The notes beneath the pieces were generated by a model. The model searched no databases, was not told the origin of the DNA, and saw nothing but the letters and a program-made list of their open reading frames with translations. Positions 1 through 12,190 of a DNA stretch of 64,000 nt are shown piece after piece. Position 1 is the stretch's first letter. Each line of letters begins with the position of its first letter. Made by a program: the position numbers and the translations under genes. The stretch comes from Aphrocallistes beatrix (lineage: Eukaryota > Porifera > Hexactinellida > Sceptrulophora > Aphrocallistidae): assembly GCA_963281255.1 (NCBI GenBank), contig OY725494.1, positions 2,493,934-2,557,933 of the forward strand. The letters are read 5' to 3'.

Positions 1-1706
1 TCGACTACCCTATAATTAACATTCGACTTTGCGAATACCTGAATTCTTACAGTAGTGCGATTGAAGAAAGAAATTAATGGTGGGAGTGGAGAAATATAAT
101 TGCTGATGACTCGTCAGTTCAATGTAATATACTCATATAGTATTAAATTATATATTTTCATTAAACTGATGAATCAACATAGTAGAATAACTATTCAAAG
201 ATTCTCTTGACGCCGAATCAAAACGAGAATGTTCTACGTACTATAACTATTATACTGTAATTTCTTACATAATACAATTGTAACGAGGCAAATAATGCTA
301 AGAAATAACTCCCTCTCAGGTAAATTAACCAGGCAGGCCGGAGATTAGATATACTATCAAAATTACGAAATTTGAGTCAAGCGTCTAAGAGTCTAGTGGT
401 ATAACTACCATCAAATAACCTAAAATAAAAAATTCTGAAGGTTTTCTCTAAAGACCAATCAGCTGCTTTAAGAATATCCTACACAGAGGTTCCCTTGTAC
501 TAAGTATTTGAGGTTGCAACAGCTCGAGTTGAGTGGGACTGGAATTCATATAAACCTGTTCCTTCAGTCTGTCAACAACCAACGAGCTATTGAGGTGGTC
601 GAACTGAATGAAACGGCTCTACCGTGCTCAGAAACAATTGGAAGGAATTAGGAGCTCCGAGCCTTAGTCCTCTCTAAGTAGTGCTTGATAAGCGAGGAGA
701 ATATTTTGGCTCTTCATGATTAGAACAGGTGACCAACTTTCCAGGACTGCCTGACTTCCCAATGTAATGAAGCACCCTTGTGTGAAACGTTAATAATTTA
801 CATTGAAGGGTTGTAAATCAGAACTCCCCGCACCTGAAGCAAAATCCTATACTATCATTATCCCCCCAATTCATATTATGAAACTCAAATTCATTTTCAA
901 AAGTCCAGCTGCAAATGTCAACACTGATGTAATATAATTATATAATACATTGTTATGAACTAGTATAAGACACACTTGATCAATAATCGAAGAATTACTA
1001 AACCACTACAATTTCCTTCGGGCAATTATCCAATTCGGTTAATCAATTATAAAATGGTGCTAAGCCACCTGACTAGATAGTCGAAACCGAATATTTGCGC
1101 TGAATAATATCTAATACGAGTACGATTCGCTCGCTTACAAACTAAAACAAGTGAAGAGGCGGCTAGATGGTTAAAACGAATATTTTGTGTTTGTATTTGT
1201 CGTTCTTTAGGCCTCACTTTGCTTTTTACATAATTAATTGCATCTTATATTTTTGAATTTGAAAATAATTTCTTTTTAGTGCAGCTCTTATAGGGAGATG
1301 CCCTTATAGCATAGACATTGTACTGCCACGCCGTGGATGGTTTACTTTTGCCGTAGGTTAGTCTTCTTGTTAATCATTTGCAAAGTGGTGTTCTGTAGTT
1401 ATTTAGAATAATGAACTAACCTTTGGCTCGATTTGATGAAATACCCAAATTAGGGTAGTACATAATGTTTTTCATATGAATCGGTCTTGAGCATTGGATG
1501 TCAATTTCAAGTGCTCATACAACAAAGATACCACGTTCCAAAATCACTTGTTGCTGTCAATTGATTTTGGTCCGTAAGCTAAAGAGGTGAATTATTTTAG
1601 AGTTTATCTATTGAAATGTGAAATCACTCTTCCATCCCGCATCTGGGGTTATTATATGATAGATGTACTGACAATTGAAACAATTGGAATACATATTCAC
1701 TCAACC
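1..1706. other. No gene recognised upstream of ZGPAT
   Basis: AT-rich sequence without a long or family-matching reading frame on either strand. It should contain the promoter and 5' UTR of the gene starting at 1707, but I see no clear TATA box or initiator. The frame of that gene stays open upstream to about 1587, but only from a GTG and with sequence that has no counterpart in the family, so I treat it as 5' UTR. Confidence 0.5.
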
Positions 1707-3107
1707 ATGGATGGAGAAGATAACCTGAGTGATTCGATGAACACTTCGGTTTCTAATTTCTCTCAGCACTTAGTTCTGATAGAAGAGCAGCTACTTTCAG
1801 ATCCTCAAAACGAGAGTTTGCTCTCTCTCAAGAATGATATTCTCCACTTCTTACAGATAGCTAAAGCTCAATCTTCGGATATTCCTGCCACTAACCCAGC
1901 CCATGCTGACTCCTCCCCTTGTGCCTCGAATAGCTCTAACTCTAACCTCGTTATAGGAGCGAACTGTTCCATTCCGTATAGCTGCTACACAGGGGATGTA
2001 ATTAGGATGAATTGTGTGATCATGGAGTTAAATCATCGCGACAGCTCAGCAGTGGTTCTATTCACTCACCCCACACACTTATCCATGGTTCCGTGTGAGC
2101 ACTTCTTAGAGGGAAGATGTAGGTTCGGAGATGAGTGTCGATACAACCACGGACATAAAGTAGACATTCAATTGATTGAGGCTTATGAGGAGTCTGACCT
2201 GTCTCAGGCTAAGCAAGATTCCTCGTGCATTGTCTATAAAGAGGATGAGAAGATCTGGATGCCTGGTGTCATTATGTCTATTGCTGAAGATAGGTGTGAT
2301 GTTTGGGTTGATAGACTGAATGAAAAAATTGACGTAGAAATTAAAGACATTTTTGTTTTCAAAGATGACCCAAATGTAGAATTCCATTCTTCCGGGGAAG
2401 AGAGTGACGTTGAGATCAGAACGATTTCTTCACTACCCACTAAAGAAGAGGAAGTTAGCAAGAGTGAGGCCTCCTCTTTGAGAGAAGCTTCATGGGAGAA
2501 GCACACGCGTGGAATCGGCTCTAAACTGCTGAATAAGATGGGCTATGTTCCAGGCACTGGACTGGGGGTGGAGAGCCAAGGAAGGAGAGATCCGATAGAA
2601 ATAGTTGTGCTACCTAAAGGCAGAGGGCTTGACAAGTGTATGGAGGTAAGAAAAAATGTTGGAATTCCAAATATCGCTCAGAAAGGGAGATCATCCAACC
2701 ATTCAAAAAAATATACAATGAAACACCGTCAAGTGAGTAACCGATCTGATGATTCGACCAATTTGGATGTATTCGATTTTCTGAATGAGTCAATGCAGTT
2801 GCAGCAGCTGGTTCACGAGGAGAAGGAGATGAGGGAGTCTGGTATTATGGAAAGTGGGAGTAAGCGTGTAGACACCTCACAATCCAGACGAATACGTCTA
2901 GACAAGCAGTTGAGGGATGCGAAGGGAGAGGTCGACACGCTTAAGAGCTCTTTGTCTCGGAATAAGAAGGACCCAGTAATCGCTAAGCAGATTGAGATTA
3001 AACTCAAACGGGCAGAGAAAGATCTCTCTCGACTACAGCGAGAAGAAGGGTCCATTCTAGATAAACTTAGCTCCAAGAAACAGAGAACAAATATGTCTGT
3101 ATTTTGA
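1707..3107 (+). CDS. ZGPAT: ZGPAT-like CCCH zinc finger and G-patch protein
   Basis: Single exon, 466 aa. The start at 1707 is the first ATG that gives a sensible N-terminus and has a good context (CAACCATGG). Domains in order: an acidic N-terminal helix; a CCCH zinc finger at about residues 130-147 with spacing C-x7-C-x5-C-x3-H; a Tudor-like segment at about 160-220; a G-patch at about 263-309 with the glycine pattern [12 protein letters not shown] and GTGLG; and a charged coiled coil at about 400-466. This exact order defines ZGPAT (human about 531 aa), a nuclear protein described as a NuRD-linked transcriptional repressor and, through its G-patch, as a partner of the DHX15 helicase in splicing. 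Those roles are family knowledge. The only oddity is the lack of introns. AATAAA lies 15 bases after the stop. Confidence 0.93.
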   Translation: MDGEDNLSDSMNTSVSNFSQHLVLIEEQLLSDPQNESLLSLKNDILHFLQIAKAQSSDIPATNPAHADSSPCASNSSNSNLVIGANCSIPYSCYTGDVIRMNCVIMELNHRDSSAVVLFTHPTHLSMVPCEHFLEGRCRFGDECRYNHGHKVDIQLIEAYEESDLSQAKQDSSCIVYKEDEKIWMPGVIMSIAEDRCDVWVDRLNEKIDVEIKDIFVFKDDPNVEFHSSGEESDVEIRTISSLPTKEEEVSKSEASSLREASWEKHTRGIGSKLLNKMGYVPGTGLGVESQGRRDPIEIVVLPKGRGLDKCMEVRKNVGIPNIAQKGRSSNHSKKYTMKHRQVSNRSDDSTNLDVFDFLNESMQLQQLVHEEKEMRESGIMESGSKRVDTSQSRRIRLDKQLRDAKGEVDTLKSSLSRNKKDPVIAKQIEIKLKRAEKDLSRLQREEGSILDKLSSKKQRTNMSVF

Positions 3108-3121
3108 AATATTAAGTACTG

Positions 3122-3127
3122 AATAAA
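3122..3127 (+). promoter_or_regulatory. Poly(A) signal of ZGPAT
   Basis: AATAAA 15 bases downstream of the TGA stop, implying a very short 3' UTR. Confidence 0.6.
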
Positions 3128-3525
3128 TTGATCTCACCCAGATTTGGGATAAATTTATTTTTGAGTGAATATAATGATAGCTCTAAGGAATGGATTGCAA
3201 TTACTCAATCCAGGCATTTGCAGCAGTGAATCAAAGTCAATATTAACCTAAATTTGTCTCCGAACTCCTAATTGTAATATTACATGCAGTAGCCGAGGAG
3301 TACGAAAATAATGGATATTACAAGTAGATCGGTTAGCTGATCTGTTTTATTTTTCAATATTTACACACTAATTTGATTGTTTTTCGACTGAGTTCATGAA
3401 TTTTACTTCTAAAAATTTGCATACTTACCAACCCTCCAGGGATCCAGGGATTTAATTAACAATCCTTGGATTTTGGACTTTTAACTAGCCTATAACCATT
3501 TCCTATTTTATAATATAGTTTATAG

Positions 3526-4345
3526 GGGTCGCCGGAATAAGTTCGAAAACCCATGAAGTAGGAACAAGTTCGAAAATATTTATGAAGTAGGAATAAGGCC
3601 TAAACCACAGGGATTCAAGAACTGGAAAAAAAAGAGTTGTACGGATTTTTTTTTGCCAACCGTTTACTTGCTACTTTATTTTTTCCTCCATTTTAGATTT
3701 AGTTTTACTCACTCACTACTTTTTTTTTACTTGCTACTTATTTTTTGACCGGCATTTAGTTGGCGTGAAGAGAAGAAGTTATTGATCATGCAGCATAAGT
3801 TCGAAATGAGTGTGCATCGAGCGATTTGCAGAAATATTTGAGTATTTCAGAATCAGAATTTTCTTATTCTAACCATGTCCATTTCATCAGAATGTCCGGG
3901 AAATTTACTTGCTACTTTATTTTTGCTCGCCATCCAGAATTTTTACTTACTACCTTTTATTTTCCTCTAAAAAAATAAAAAGGTAGCAAGTAGCAAGTAA
4001 AAAAAAAGTAGCAAGTAAATCCCTGCTAAACCATTCCAAGTAGGAATAAGACATAAAACCTGCCAAATAAGATTAGACCTAAAATGCCACATAGTACCCC
4101 CCTTACGAATAAAAATACCACTTTTACCCTCAATTGAATTCTATTTCAAACCTAAAATGCCTCCTTTCACTAAGTTCTTATGCATATCACTCTCCCTTTA
4201 GGTTTTATTCCTACTTCAACTTTCGAACTTATTCCTACTTAGAGACTTTTCGAACTTATTCCTACTTAGAGGCTTTTCGAACTTATTCCTACTTCATTTT
4301 TCGGACTTATTCCTACTTCAACTTTCGAACTTATTCCGCATCTCC
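3526..4345. mobile_element. Foldback element A, array-ended family
   Basis: Flanked by a perfect 8-bp TSD, GTTTATAG, at 3518-3525 and 4346-4353. The inverted ends read GGGTCGCCGGAATAAG and GGAGATGCGGAATAAG. Both arms are built of short units: the outer ones are GGAATAAG followed by TTCGAAAA, the inner ones GAATAAGACCTAAAA-like. The centre, about 4074-4203, matches cores in the elements at 23237-23792 and 37537-37790. No coding capacity. A hAT MITE (3608-4025) sits in its left arm. Confidence 0.85.
3608..4025. mobile_element. hAT-type MITE nested in foldback element A
   Basis: Terminal CAGGGATT/AATCCCTG and a perfect 8-bp TSD, CTAAACCA (3600-3607 and 4026-4033). Removing it rejoins the repeat units of the host element. 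It contains its own inverted TTTACTTGCTACTTT-type repeats, so its arms fold back as well. Confidence 0.85.
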
Positions 4346-4595
4346 GTTTATAGAATTTATTGAGTAATTTTATGTTCTTCATTATTTAGCAAGTCTTCAG
4401 GAATCCAGGAAAATTTCCTGGATCACGAATTTCGAAAATTGTTCTAGAATTTTGATCAAGTGATTATTTAACGAGTTAGATGACATTACATCTCATAGTC
4501 CAAAAATCCATACTTCTACTAATTATTATTGACACCGATTAACCCCCCTGGAGGAAACCAAAAATAACCGAGCTCTAAGATCGATTACCCAACCC

Positions 4596-5323
4596 CTGTT
4601 ATGATGAAACATGGATTTTAGATTTTCGCTGTGTCGTCACAAAGTCATCATGATGCCGTTAGCATGATATTGTATACATCCATACTGAACATTTTGTCAA
4701 TCATAAGTTTTATTCTATCTCTTAACATTCATAAGAAATTTCCTTTTAAACATTAAACGAGCTTATTTAATCTAGCTAGGTAGTGAGATTGAAATATAGT
4801 TGAGGATGACGCTTTCAAATTTTTTATCACAAGCAGTAAGTCAGCGGAGCAATGCCCGATAAAATTGGGAGTGAAGTAGGTTTCACATGACGTCACTACT
4901 ATATGTCTTTTATTTGAAGATTGATTTGCTATTTTGAATTAAATTATTCTAGTTATATTCAAAATAACCTCTGATATCAGTATTCAGAGGATAGCTGTCT
5001 AACTGATACTTTTCGTTCTATATTTCCTATCAAACAAATCCATATTTCGTCTACTAAATTTACTTGTGCCCTCAGATAAATTTTGCAATGAACAATCTGA
5101 TATCAATTTGTCCTAACGGAATCTAACGAATATGAATGCTAATGATATTCAGTTGCAGAATACGAATACTGGTATTCGGCTATCAAAATGCCAAATACAG
5201 AGATCAGAATATCAGCTACGCACTCACCAAAGGATATTCGGTTTCAACCTTAAACAAATGTGATGTTTTCATATTCAGTTTGACTGAAGCTTTTTTCCTA
5301 ATTGATTAGTTTTATTTATTTAG
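4596..5323. other. Spacer upstream of TMTC
   Basis: AT-rich, no reading frame or repeat that I recognise. It should include the promoter or 5' UTR of the next gene. A pyrimidine-rich stretch ending TTTATTTAG lies just before 5324, and ATCATTTCAG just before the second ATG at 5342. Confidence 0.4.
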
Positions 5324-7909
5324 ATGTATAATCATTTCAGGATGAACACACAAATTATTCTTCCCATTAGTATCCTTATAATTCTCTTATTCTCTGTAAT
5401 TCCGTACCTCAACACTCTCTCAGCAGACTTAGTGCACGATGACAGATTTGCAATTCTTGAGAATCCAGATATCTCAAGTAGTTTGAATCTCAAAAATATA
5501 TTCACAAATGATTTCTGGGGTACGCCAATTCGCAGTCAGAAGAGTCATAAATCCTACAGACCTGTCACTGTCCTCACATTCAAGCTGAATCATTATTTCC
5601 ATCAGTTCGCTCCGTTAGGTTACCATCTGGTTAACGTCCTGATACACGCTTGCAACTCTATCTTATTCCTCCTCCTATGCTATTACTACGTATTTCCCCG
5701 CAGTGCTAGTCTGTCTGTGTGCAGTGCCAGTCTGTTCGCTGCGCACCCTATACACACAGAAGCTGTGGCTGGGACGGTGGGGAGGGCAGAGCTGCTCGCT
5801 TGCACCACATTCCTCATAGCGCTTGCTTTGTTCCAATATTTGTGTGACTCCACAAGAGAGTCCAACTCCAAATTTCCTCACTTGTGTACTCAGATCTTAA
5901 TTCTATTTGGAGTCGCCGTGGTTTCAGCTGTCTCCACTCTCTGTAAGGAGAGCGGGATAACAGTGCTAGGGGTGTGCGGCCTGCTAGACATCGGCATATT
6001 CTCTCGACTTAATATTATCACAGCACTCCAACACTTGCTTAAGTTCGAGTACGCAAGTGCTTGGAATAGTTGCAAACAGTTTTTGTTTCGGGCTACATTC
6101 CTCTTCTTGTTTCTCGTTGCTATATTGTATACCAGATTGGCGATACAAGGGAGAGAGTTGCCTGGATTTATCGATGAAGACAATCCAGCATCTTTCTCTT
6201 CCTCGCCCACTGAACTCCTCACCTACAACTATTTGTATTTTGTGAATGTTCTGCTGTTAATGTTCCCTTCCGGTCTGTCTTATGACTGGCAGATGGGTAG
6301 CATTCCCTTGGTTCAGCATTTGAGTGATGCGAGGAATCTTGGTTCACTGCTCTTCTGGATGTTACTGATAACTCTGAGCATCAAGCTGGCTTACCTTTGG
6401 TTAAAGCCTCAATATGGGAATCCTAGGCAGTTGATGTACTCTCTTGTCTTCATCATAGTTCCTTTCATTCCTTCCAGCAACATATTCCTGCGAGTCGGAT
6501 TCGTGGTAGCAGAGAGAGTTCTCTATATTCCTAGCATTGGAATGTGCATTTTTGTGACCTTGGGAATTAGTCAAATTATTTCCAGATTCAAATTTCCTCA
6601 AATCTCTCTTTTTGCTATTTATATTCTTGTTGTTTTATATTCTTTTAAAACGTATCAGAGAAATAAGATTTGGTTTGACAGAGAATCTCTTTTCTTATCT
6701 GGCATTAAAGACATGCCTCATAATGCAAAGATGCATTATAATTATGCAAACTTTCTGAAAGATAATTCGAGAAATACTGAAGCAATTTTCCATTACCGAC
6801 AAGCTGTGAAGTTATGGCCTTCCCATGCAAGTTCTCACAACAACTTGGGCACGCTCCTAGAGGGAGAAGAAGCTATTCGCCACTTTAAAGCCGCTGTGAC
6901 TCATAAACCAACTCACTCCAAAGCCTTTTTTAACTTGGGAAACCGCCTTGCTGTTGTAGAGAGGTATTCGGAAGCTGTCGATGCTTTTAAGCATTCTCTG
7001 CAGATAGACAACACCTCGAGCGATTGCTGGCAGAGTCTGGCTACTGCCCTCACTAACATGCATTCTCCACAGTCAGAGATACTCTCATGCTTGGAGCAGG
7101 CTGAGCTAACTAGTACCCGATCACTTACTCATTTGAAGAACCTCGCAAAACTACATCAGGACATTGGCATGCTGTCCAGAGCAAGGCACTATTATAGCGA
7201 GTGTATCAGAGAGTGGAGTGTTAATGAAGGTGTTGATACTTGCTATCTAAGTTTAGCTGTTGTATACCGATTAGAAGGCGAATTGATAAAATCTGAGGAA
7301 CAATTCCAACGGACAATTGAGTTATTTCCAGAGTTCAGTCAAGCCTATACCAGTTTCGGTTCATTCCTGTTTAACACTCAAAGACAAGAACAAGCTCTTC
7401 ACGTGTATAGAAGAGCTTTTCAAATTAATCCTGAGCAACATCAGAATATGATTTCAAACTTTGTGCAAATTTTATTGAAATTTAAACTTTATTCTGAAGC
7501 TAGGTTACTTATAAATACACAAACAGACTCGAGTTCAAACAATCCCTCAGTTGAAATGGTTAAGTTGTCAGTTCAGATAGAGTTTGCAGATGGGCAGGAT
7601 AAGACTGTACTGGACATGTTGAATCAGTTCTCTTCCTTAGTAGAAGATAGTAACGAGCTGTTGCACTTTAAAGCCATGTCTCTCCGGAACCTCAAGTTAT
7701 ATGAAAAATCTGTTCAGATCTACCAGAAGATGCTACTATCTGATCCTGACAACCCCACACTTCTACACGACACTGGGATCTTGTATCACTTGATGAAAAA
7801 GTACAAAGACTCGCTCTATTATTACCAACGAGCTCTTGATTTATTGCCTAACGACCCTTTAATTTCGGAAAATCTGAAGAAATTAAGAGGAGCACTAAAA
7901 GATGAATAG
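5324..7909 (+). CDS. TMTC1: TMTC1-like ER O-mannosyltransferase with TPRs
   Basis: Single exon, 861 aa, near the length of animal TMTCs. The N-terminal half is a multi-pass GT-C glycosyltransferase: first membrane segment at about 9-31, the luminal HDD motif at 38-40, the HPIHTEAV motif at 141-148, a DUF1736 segment at about 270-345 with YDWQMGSIPLV, and the VGFVVAERVLYIPS motif at about 391-404. TPR repeats run from about residue 465 to the end. TMTC proteins put O-mannose on cadherins in the ER lumen (family knowledge). The DWQMGSIPLV segment and the first TPRs fit TMTC1 best, but the paralogue call is from memory. A second ATG at 5342 follows ATCATTTCAGG, which looks like a splice acceptor, so translation may really start there (855 aa). 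Confidence 0.92.
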   Translation: MYNHFRMNTQIILPISILIILLFSVIPYLNTLSADLVHDDRFAILENPDISSSLNLKNIFTNDFWGTPIRSQKSHKSYRPVTVLTFKLNHYFHQFAPLGYHLVNVLIHACNSILFLLLCYYYVFPRSASLSVCSASLFAAHPIHTEAVAGTVGRAELLACTTFLIALALFQYLCDSTRESNSKFPHLCTQILILFGVAVVSAVSTLCKESGITVLGVCGLLDIGIFSRLNIITALQHLLKFEYASAWNSCKQFLFRATFLFLFLVAILYTRLAIQGRELPGFIDEDNPASFSSSPTELLTYNYLYFVNVLLLMFPSGLSYDWQMGSIPLVQHLSDARNLGSLLFWMLLITLSIKLAYLWLKPQYGNPRQLMYSLVFIIVPFIPSSNIFLRVGFVVAERVLYIPSIGMCIFVTLGISQIISRFKFPQISLFAIYILVVLYSFKTYQRNKIWFDRESLFLSGIKDMPHNAKMHYNYANFLKDNSRNTEAIFHYRQAVKLWPSHASSHNNLGTLLEGEEAIRHFKAAVTHKPTHSKAFFNLGNRLAVVERYSEAVDAFKHSLQIDNTSSDCWQSLATALTNMHSPQSEILSCLEQAELTSTRSLTHLKNLAKLHQDIGMLSRARHYYSECIREWSVNEGVDTCYLSLAVVYRLEGELIKSEEQFQRTIELFPEFSQAYTSFGSFLFNTQRQEQALHVYRRAFQINPEQHQNMISNFVQILLKFKLYSEARLLINTQTDSSSNNPSVEMVKLSVQIEFADGQDKTVLDMLNQFSSLVEDSNELLHFKAMSLRNLKLYEKSVQIYQKMLLSDPDNPTLLHDTGILYHLMKKYKDSLYYYQRALDLLPNDPLISENLKKLRGALKDE

Positions 7910-8055
7910 ATGGAGGGCCATGTTCGTAACTTCATCTTATTATTCTTTAATCCTATATTTTAAATTGCTAGATTTTTTAGTACAGTTCCTATTATAGAAG
8001 ATACCTTGGGGTATGAGCGGCATGTAATGTACTTCCGTCCGTCTCATTCCTGAAA

Positions 8056-8061
8056 AATAAA
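8056..8061 (+). promoter_or_regulatory. Poly(A) signal of TMTC
   Basis: AATAAA about 147 bases after the TMTC stop codon. Confidence 0.55.
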
Positions 8062-8732
8062 GTACTAAATTGAACACAATTTCGGCCTGCGTGCAACTCT
8101 GAGAAGGCATCAAATTGCATTAATTATCAAAATACAGAGATTTTACAGTACAGCTAGCTTTGATAGTATTGACCAATAGGAGTTATCCCGTGCACAAGAT
8201 GTCAATTACCATTCAATTTACTACCTAACTTTCCTTAGTTAATAGCATGTGTATAACAAAGGTAATACAATGTTAGCAACTACTTGGAGCATTTAAAGCT
8301 CGAATGATCATACACGAAAGATTGCATTTGTTCCCCCCTCGAAATTGGGCCTATGACGACTACAGCATGATTATCATTATTACGGAAATATTTATTCAAC
8401 AAATTATTAACTAAATACTAAAATATAAAAATGGAATAAGTGGTAGGGTCTTGTGTGAACTACTGTCTTATAGCTGCGCCACTGAAGCTGTCCGATATAA
8501 ATATGACATCGAATGTCCATCAAATTTTGTTAGATGCGTATATGTCTTGAATACAATAGATTAAAATAATGTTAGTGATACCATCTTATTTAATTCCACT
8601 TCTTTTACGCGAGTGCCTGCTTTGTCGACTCATGTTGGCTGGAAGTTTAGATGTAGATATTAGTCCGACAACTTTTTCCCTATGTTGGACTCTTGGAAAT
8701 TCTCAAATTCTTTACCCACATTACATATTTTG
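8062..8732. other. Spacer without recognised features
   Basis: No coding frame with family signal and no repeat that I can pair inside the window. Confidence 0.35.
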
Positions 8733-9254
8733 GGAATGCATCATTTTAACAACAAAATCAATGCAAATTACCAACAGATATTCGACTGGCATTTACCAAC
8801 AATAGGATCCCTATTGTTGGTAAAATAAAGGAAATAATGCATCCATTTTACCAACACATGTTGTCATTTTACCCAACACATTTTGCCATTTTACCAACAA
8901 TAGACGTTGCTCTCGTTGGTACTGTGTCTATTAAATGAACTAATGGATTCGTATCCTAACAATTTAATGCTTGTATAAAGTACCATTTGTTCAATTGATT
9001 TTTCTAATTTATTGCAGATTTGAAATCGGGTCGACTTTTAGAACCCGAACCGAAGCCGATTCCAACTCTGGTTTATTGTGAGCGCGAAACAAGGCTTTTT
9101 GCAAGATACGTCGTATCCTTGTAAGAGCAAAGTGAAAGTGAGCATTTTCAGTTTGGAATGAATAGGTTTTTTAAGTGAATTTGGGCATATGTGTTGGTAA
9201 AATGACAGTCGAAAATCTGTTGGTAATTTGCATTGAATTTGTTGGTAAAATGCA
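8733..9254. mobile_element. MITE with long inverted ends of TTTACCAACA units
   Basis: About 60 bases at each end are inverted copies, both containing TCAATGCAAATTACCAACAG. The motif TTTTACCAACA recurs several times in both arms, giving subterminal iterated sites. No clear TSD and no coding capacity. Bounds approximate. Confidence 0.65.
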
Positions 9255-9731
9255 TGCTTCTCCATATTATAAAAATTATTGAATGCTGAATTTAAATCTT
9301 AACAATAATTCAAATCTAAAACAACAACTAACAAATATGAAAAATGTATGAAAGATAAAAGCAAGAGACATTTAGATAATTTTAATTAATGAATATTTCA
9401 AATCTGCTCTGAATTGGAGAACGACAAACGTGTTTGCCCAAATCCTTCAATTCTAATGCTGCAATCTAGACAACAAATTGCTTGTTTACAAGGCTTGAAA
9501 ATCTATGTCGTTTCTTCTATCCTCAAACAAACCACGCACAAATTGGTATTTGAATATTCTGTAATTTCAGTGTGAGTTGAGGCAAGGTGTGAAATTATAA
9601 TTAATTGTTATTAGGCTAGATAGTGATTCTAACCTGTATATGTTCATTGAGTTAGGTATAATCCGTATTAATCAATAAAATTCAAAGCCATTGTAATGGT
9701 AAATCCCTGGATTCTGATTGGCTAATACATT

Positions 9732-9953
9732 TTGACACCTTTTGTGGAAAGGTGTGAAAATATTTCAGAACTTGGACCCAGGTTCAAATCTCCACGATAT
9801 AAGGAATATTTGGTGCAATTTGGTTCAATAGAATTTCCAGGAGCGAGCAGACGGACGGACGTTCGACACATAATTTCTTCAATCAACTCATTACAGAGAT
9901 ATAAATATTTATACATATATACAAACATTAATCGAGTTTTAATAGTAAGGATA
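9732..9953 (-). repeat. Helitron-like 5' end fragment
   Basis: On the minus strand the segment from about 9953 begins TCCTTACTATTAAAACTCG, followed by AATGTTTGTATATA, and reaches TTGATTGAAGAA. This 5' terminus style (TC, TATTAAAA, GTTTGT) is typical of Helitrons. The same string recurs at about 11080 (minus) and 45233 (plus). The 3' end was not found. Confidence 0.4.
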
Positions 9954-10053
9954 AATGAATTCGATCAATTCACAATAAGTTGCATTTGGTATAGCTAGAC
10001 TCAAATTGATCTTGGAAGTCGAAAGAAGCTTCACTCAAATGAAAAATATAATA

Positions 10054-10272
10054 AAGATACTCCAGTTTTCCTCCACCTCTATCATGCAATCCCCATCCAG
10101 GCATCTCACAATTGCGCCGCGATACCAATTGAGAATCATCTAGCACAGTGGGACTTGTTCTAGCAATAACTAAGCCAAACTATACTCGCTTGGTAAGTTG
10201 ATATCGCTGCGTAATGGTGGGATTTATGGATGGTGATTGCATGGTAAAGGTGGAGGAAAACTGGGGTATCCT
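10054..10272. mobile_element. Short MITE with about 45-bp inverted ends
   Basis: The left end AAGATACTCCAGTTTTCC and the right end, read on the other strand as AAGGATACCCCAGTTTTCC, continue as inverted copies past CTCCACCT and ATGCAATC. No coding capacity. Confidence 0.65.
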
Positions 10273-10671
10273 TATGATATACATACATGATGCAACATTG
10301 ATGAGTCATTATATCCTGATCATGAAATTTCTTTACATAGAAAGGTGTTGTGATGCCTAATGAACAATTCATATCGAGTAACCTAATATTTATATTCTCT
10401 CATTTTCAAATTAAGACACTTTTAACACCTACTCAAGGTGTGAAAAATTCTGATATTTCTGAGCCAATGTTTTGGGCAACATTGTATAGCATAATACTGC
10501 AAATTCTACATTTTGGATTTTTAAGATGAATCATCGTCACTTAACCACAAATATATATCCATTAAAAAGGTGGCAGGATATATGATGAACTTTTATTCCG
10601 TTGAAAGTTTTCTTCTATCACTTTTCATTATAAGTTGTCAAGTTTTAAACTTTTGTATAGTTTTATCCTTA

Positions 10672-10800
10672 TTACTTACAAGCGCGCTTCGCTTGCTTGC
10701 GCTGCGCAGCTGGCGGATACTTTGTGTCCGTCAGAGGCGTTCTTTGGACGCCTAGGCTCACATTGGTTAATTTATAACTAATTATAAGGTAGATAACATC
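10672..10800. repeat. GC-rich repeat module shared with 55978-56510
   Basis: The string GCTTGCTTGCGCTGCGCAGC, then ACTTTGTGTCC and a later TTATAAGG-GATAAC segment occur here and at 55978-56510. There the module is split by a hAT MITE, so this copy shows the uninterrupted arrangement. Confidence 0.55.
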
Positions 10801-10984
10801 TCTAAATACAAATTTCTGCCTTCTATCACCTAAAATGGAGTTATAGTCGAAAAACTGAAATTTCTAATTATAAAAAGGTAACAGTGACGTCATAATTCCA
10901 TGTTGAGTCGACATTTTCGTCTGAGGTCAGGACAAAGTGGAGCCATAGCCAAAAGACTCCAATATGTCAATAATCAGCTTTCTG

Positions 10985-11085
10985 TACCTGGCAGTTTCTT
11001 CAATCAATTCGTTACAGATATGCGTGTATATACGTCGTATATACAAACATTTTTCGAGTTTTAATAGTAAGGATATACATATGAA
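10985..11085 (-). repeat. Helitron-like 5' end fragment
   Basis: On the minus strand it starts near 11080 with TCCTTACTATTAAAACTCG and continues through GTTTGTATATACG to GAATTGATTGAAGAAACTG, like the fragment at 9732-9953. Confidence 0.4.
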
Positions 11086-12190
11086 TAATCATAATATTCT
11101 AGCTCAATAATACCCATCATTGAGAAGCCACAAAAGAGATTTTAACTGCAAACCAATAATAATTTCCTTGGAAGACACCTACACAAAAGGATAAAATACC
11201 ATTTATGATCACATATGTAGGCTGTCTGCCATACTTGTCAGCTACCACTCCAGCTCAGGAATGTTATAATACCACCCAGGGGAATCTCAGAAACATAACG
11301 TTGATTAGAAGATGCTGCATATATTGAATGGCGAGAAAGAGGAAAAGTCTCCATTAAAAGGTAATTAACCGTCCTAAATGCTTGATAACGTCGTATAGAT
11401 TTGGTTCCATTTTTTTATCTAGTTCATTTGCAAATTGGTAACTTACTTTTTGCCGTAGTATTATTTAGATTAGTATCCTGAGTCTAATAATACTTCGGCA
11501 AAAATAGTAAAATTTACAACGGCAATTAATCTCGAAAAAGTAGTTGCCAAATTGTAGCATCATTTCTTCAGAAATTAGTCGACAGCAAATTTCTATTGTG
11601 CATGAAAAGCACAAACGTTTACAGTTTATAGACTAGAAACACTGAGTAGAGTCAATTTAATTTTAAAATAAGCATAGTTGCACTGTTTGTGCGATACCAA
11701 ACTATAAATAATAAATAACTTTCCAATGCTGCTAATCAAATACTCAAGTAGGTATCTACAAGGCGTACTATCGCATTCACTCTCTCACTTCGCGATTTAC
11801 CTTCTGACGGAAATATCAGGTAACTATTCTCTAATTTTTTTCATTGATTATAAGCAATTAACGAATTTTGTAAATTGATCCAAAAATAAATGAGGCTAGA
11901 ATATTAAATACCGGGGTTTTCGGTACTTAGTACTTTCGCCATTTTTTCGCTGAACTTGTACTTAAACACGTCATAGTTTACCTGTGATTTACTTGTACTT
12001 GAATATCTTAAGAGTGCTTGTATTTAACTTAAGCACTTCAAAAGTACTCGAACCCAACCCTGTTATATACTCAAATTTTATGCTGAATACGATCAATTGA
12101 ATTATAATATTCTTATTAAATATCGGAAAATAGATACAGATATTATATCAAAAGTATTTTATATAATTGTATATATTTCGTTAGTTCATA
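11086..12190. other. Spacer upstream of the INF2-like gene, with one strong hairpin
   Basis: No recognised gene. At 11448-11507 a stem of about 23 bp (TTTTTGCCGTAGTATTATT paired with AATAATACTTCGGCAAAAA) closes on a loop of about 15 bases. It could be a decayed foldback element or a transcribed hairpin. Confidence 0.4.

Larger units (their letters stand above)
3340..4595. repeat. hAT-like element with TTAACCGG-type ends, copy 1
   Basis: The flanks 3340-3440 and 4500-4595 match, in order, the left and right parts of the repeat at 27982-28322: a GATCGGTTAG start, then a stretch with GATTGTTTTTCGA, and at the right end ATTGACACCGATTAAC followed by CCTGGAGGAAAC. A younger foldback element (3526-4345) splits the copy. 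The outer ends are decayed, so bounds are approximate. Confidence 0.5.

Noticed and set aside
1587..1706. N-terminal extension of ZGPAT by 40 codons
   Set aside because: It would start at GTG, has no family similarity, and the ATG at 1707 has a good context.
9760..9810. GGTTCAAATCTCC as a tRNA B box or SINE promoter
   Set aside because: No A box at the right distance and no tRNA fold; a single 13-base match in AT-rich DNA is weak.
11448..11507. Strong hairpin as a microRNA precursor
   Set aside because: Foldback elements are abundant here and nothing points to processing; kept only as a note in the spacer.
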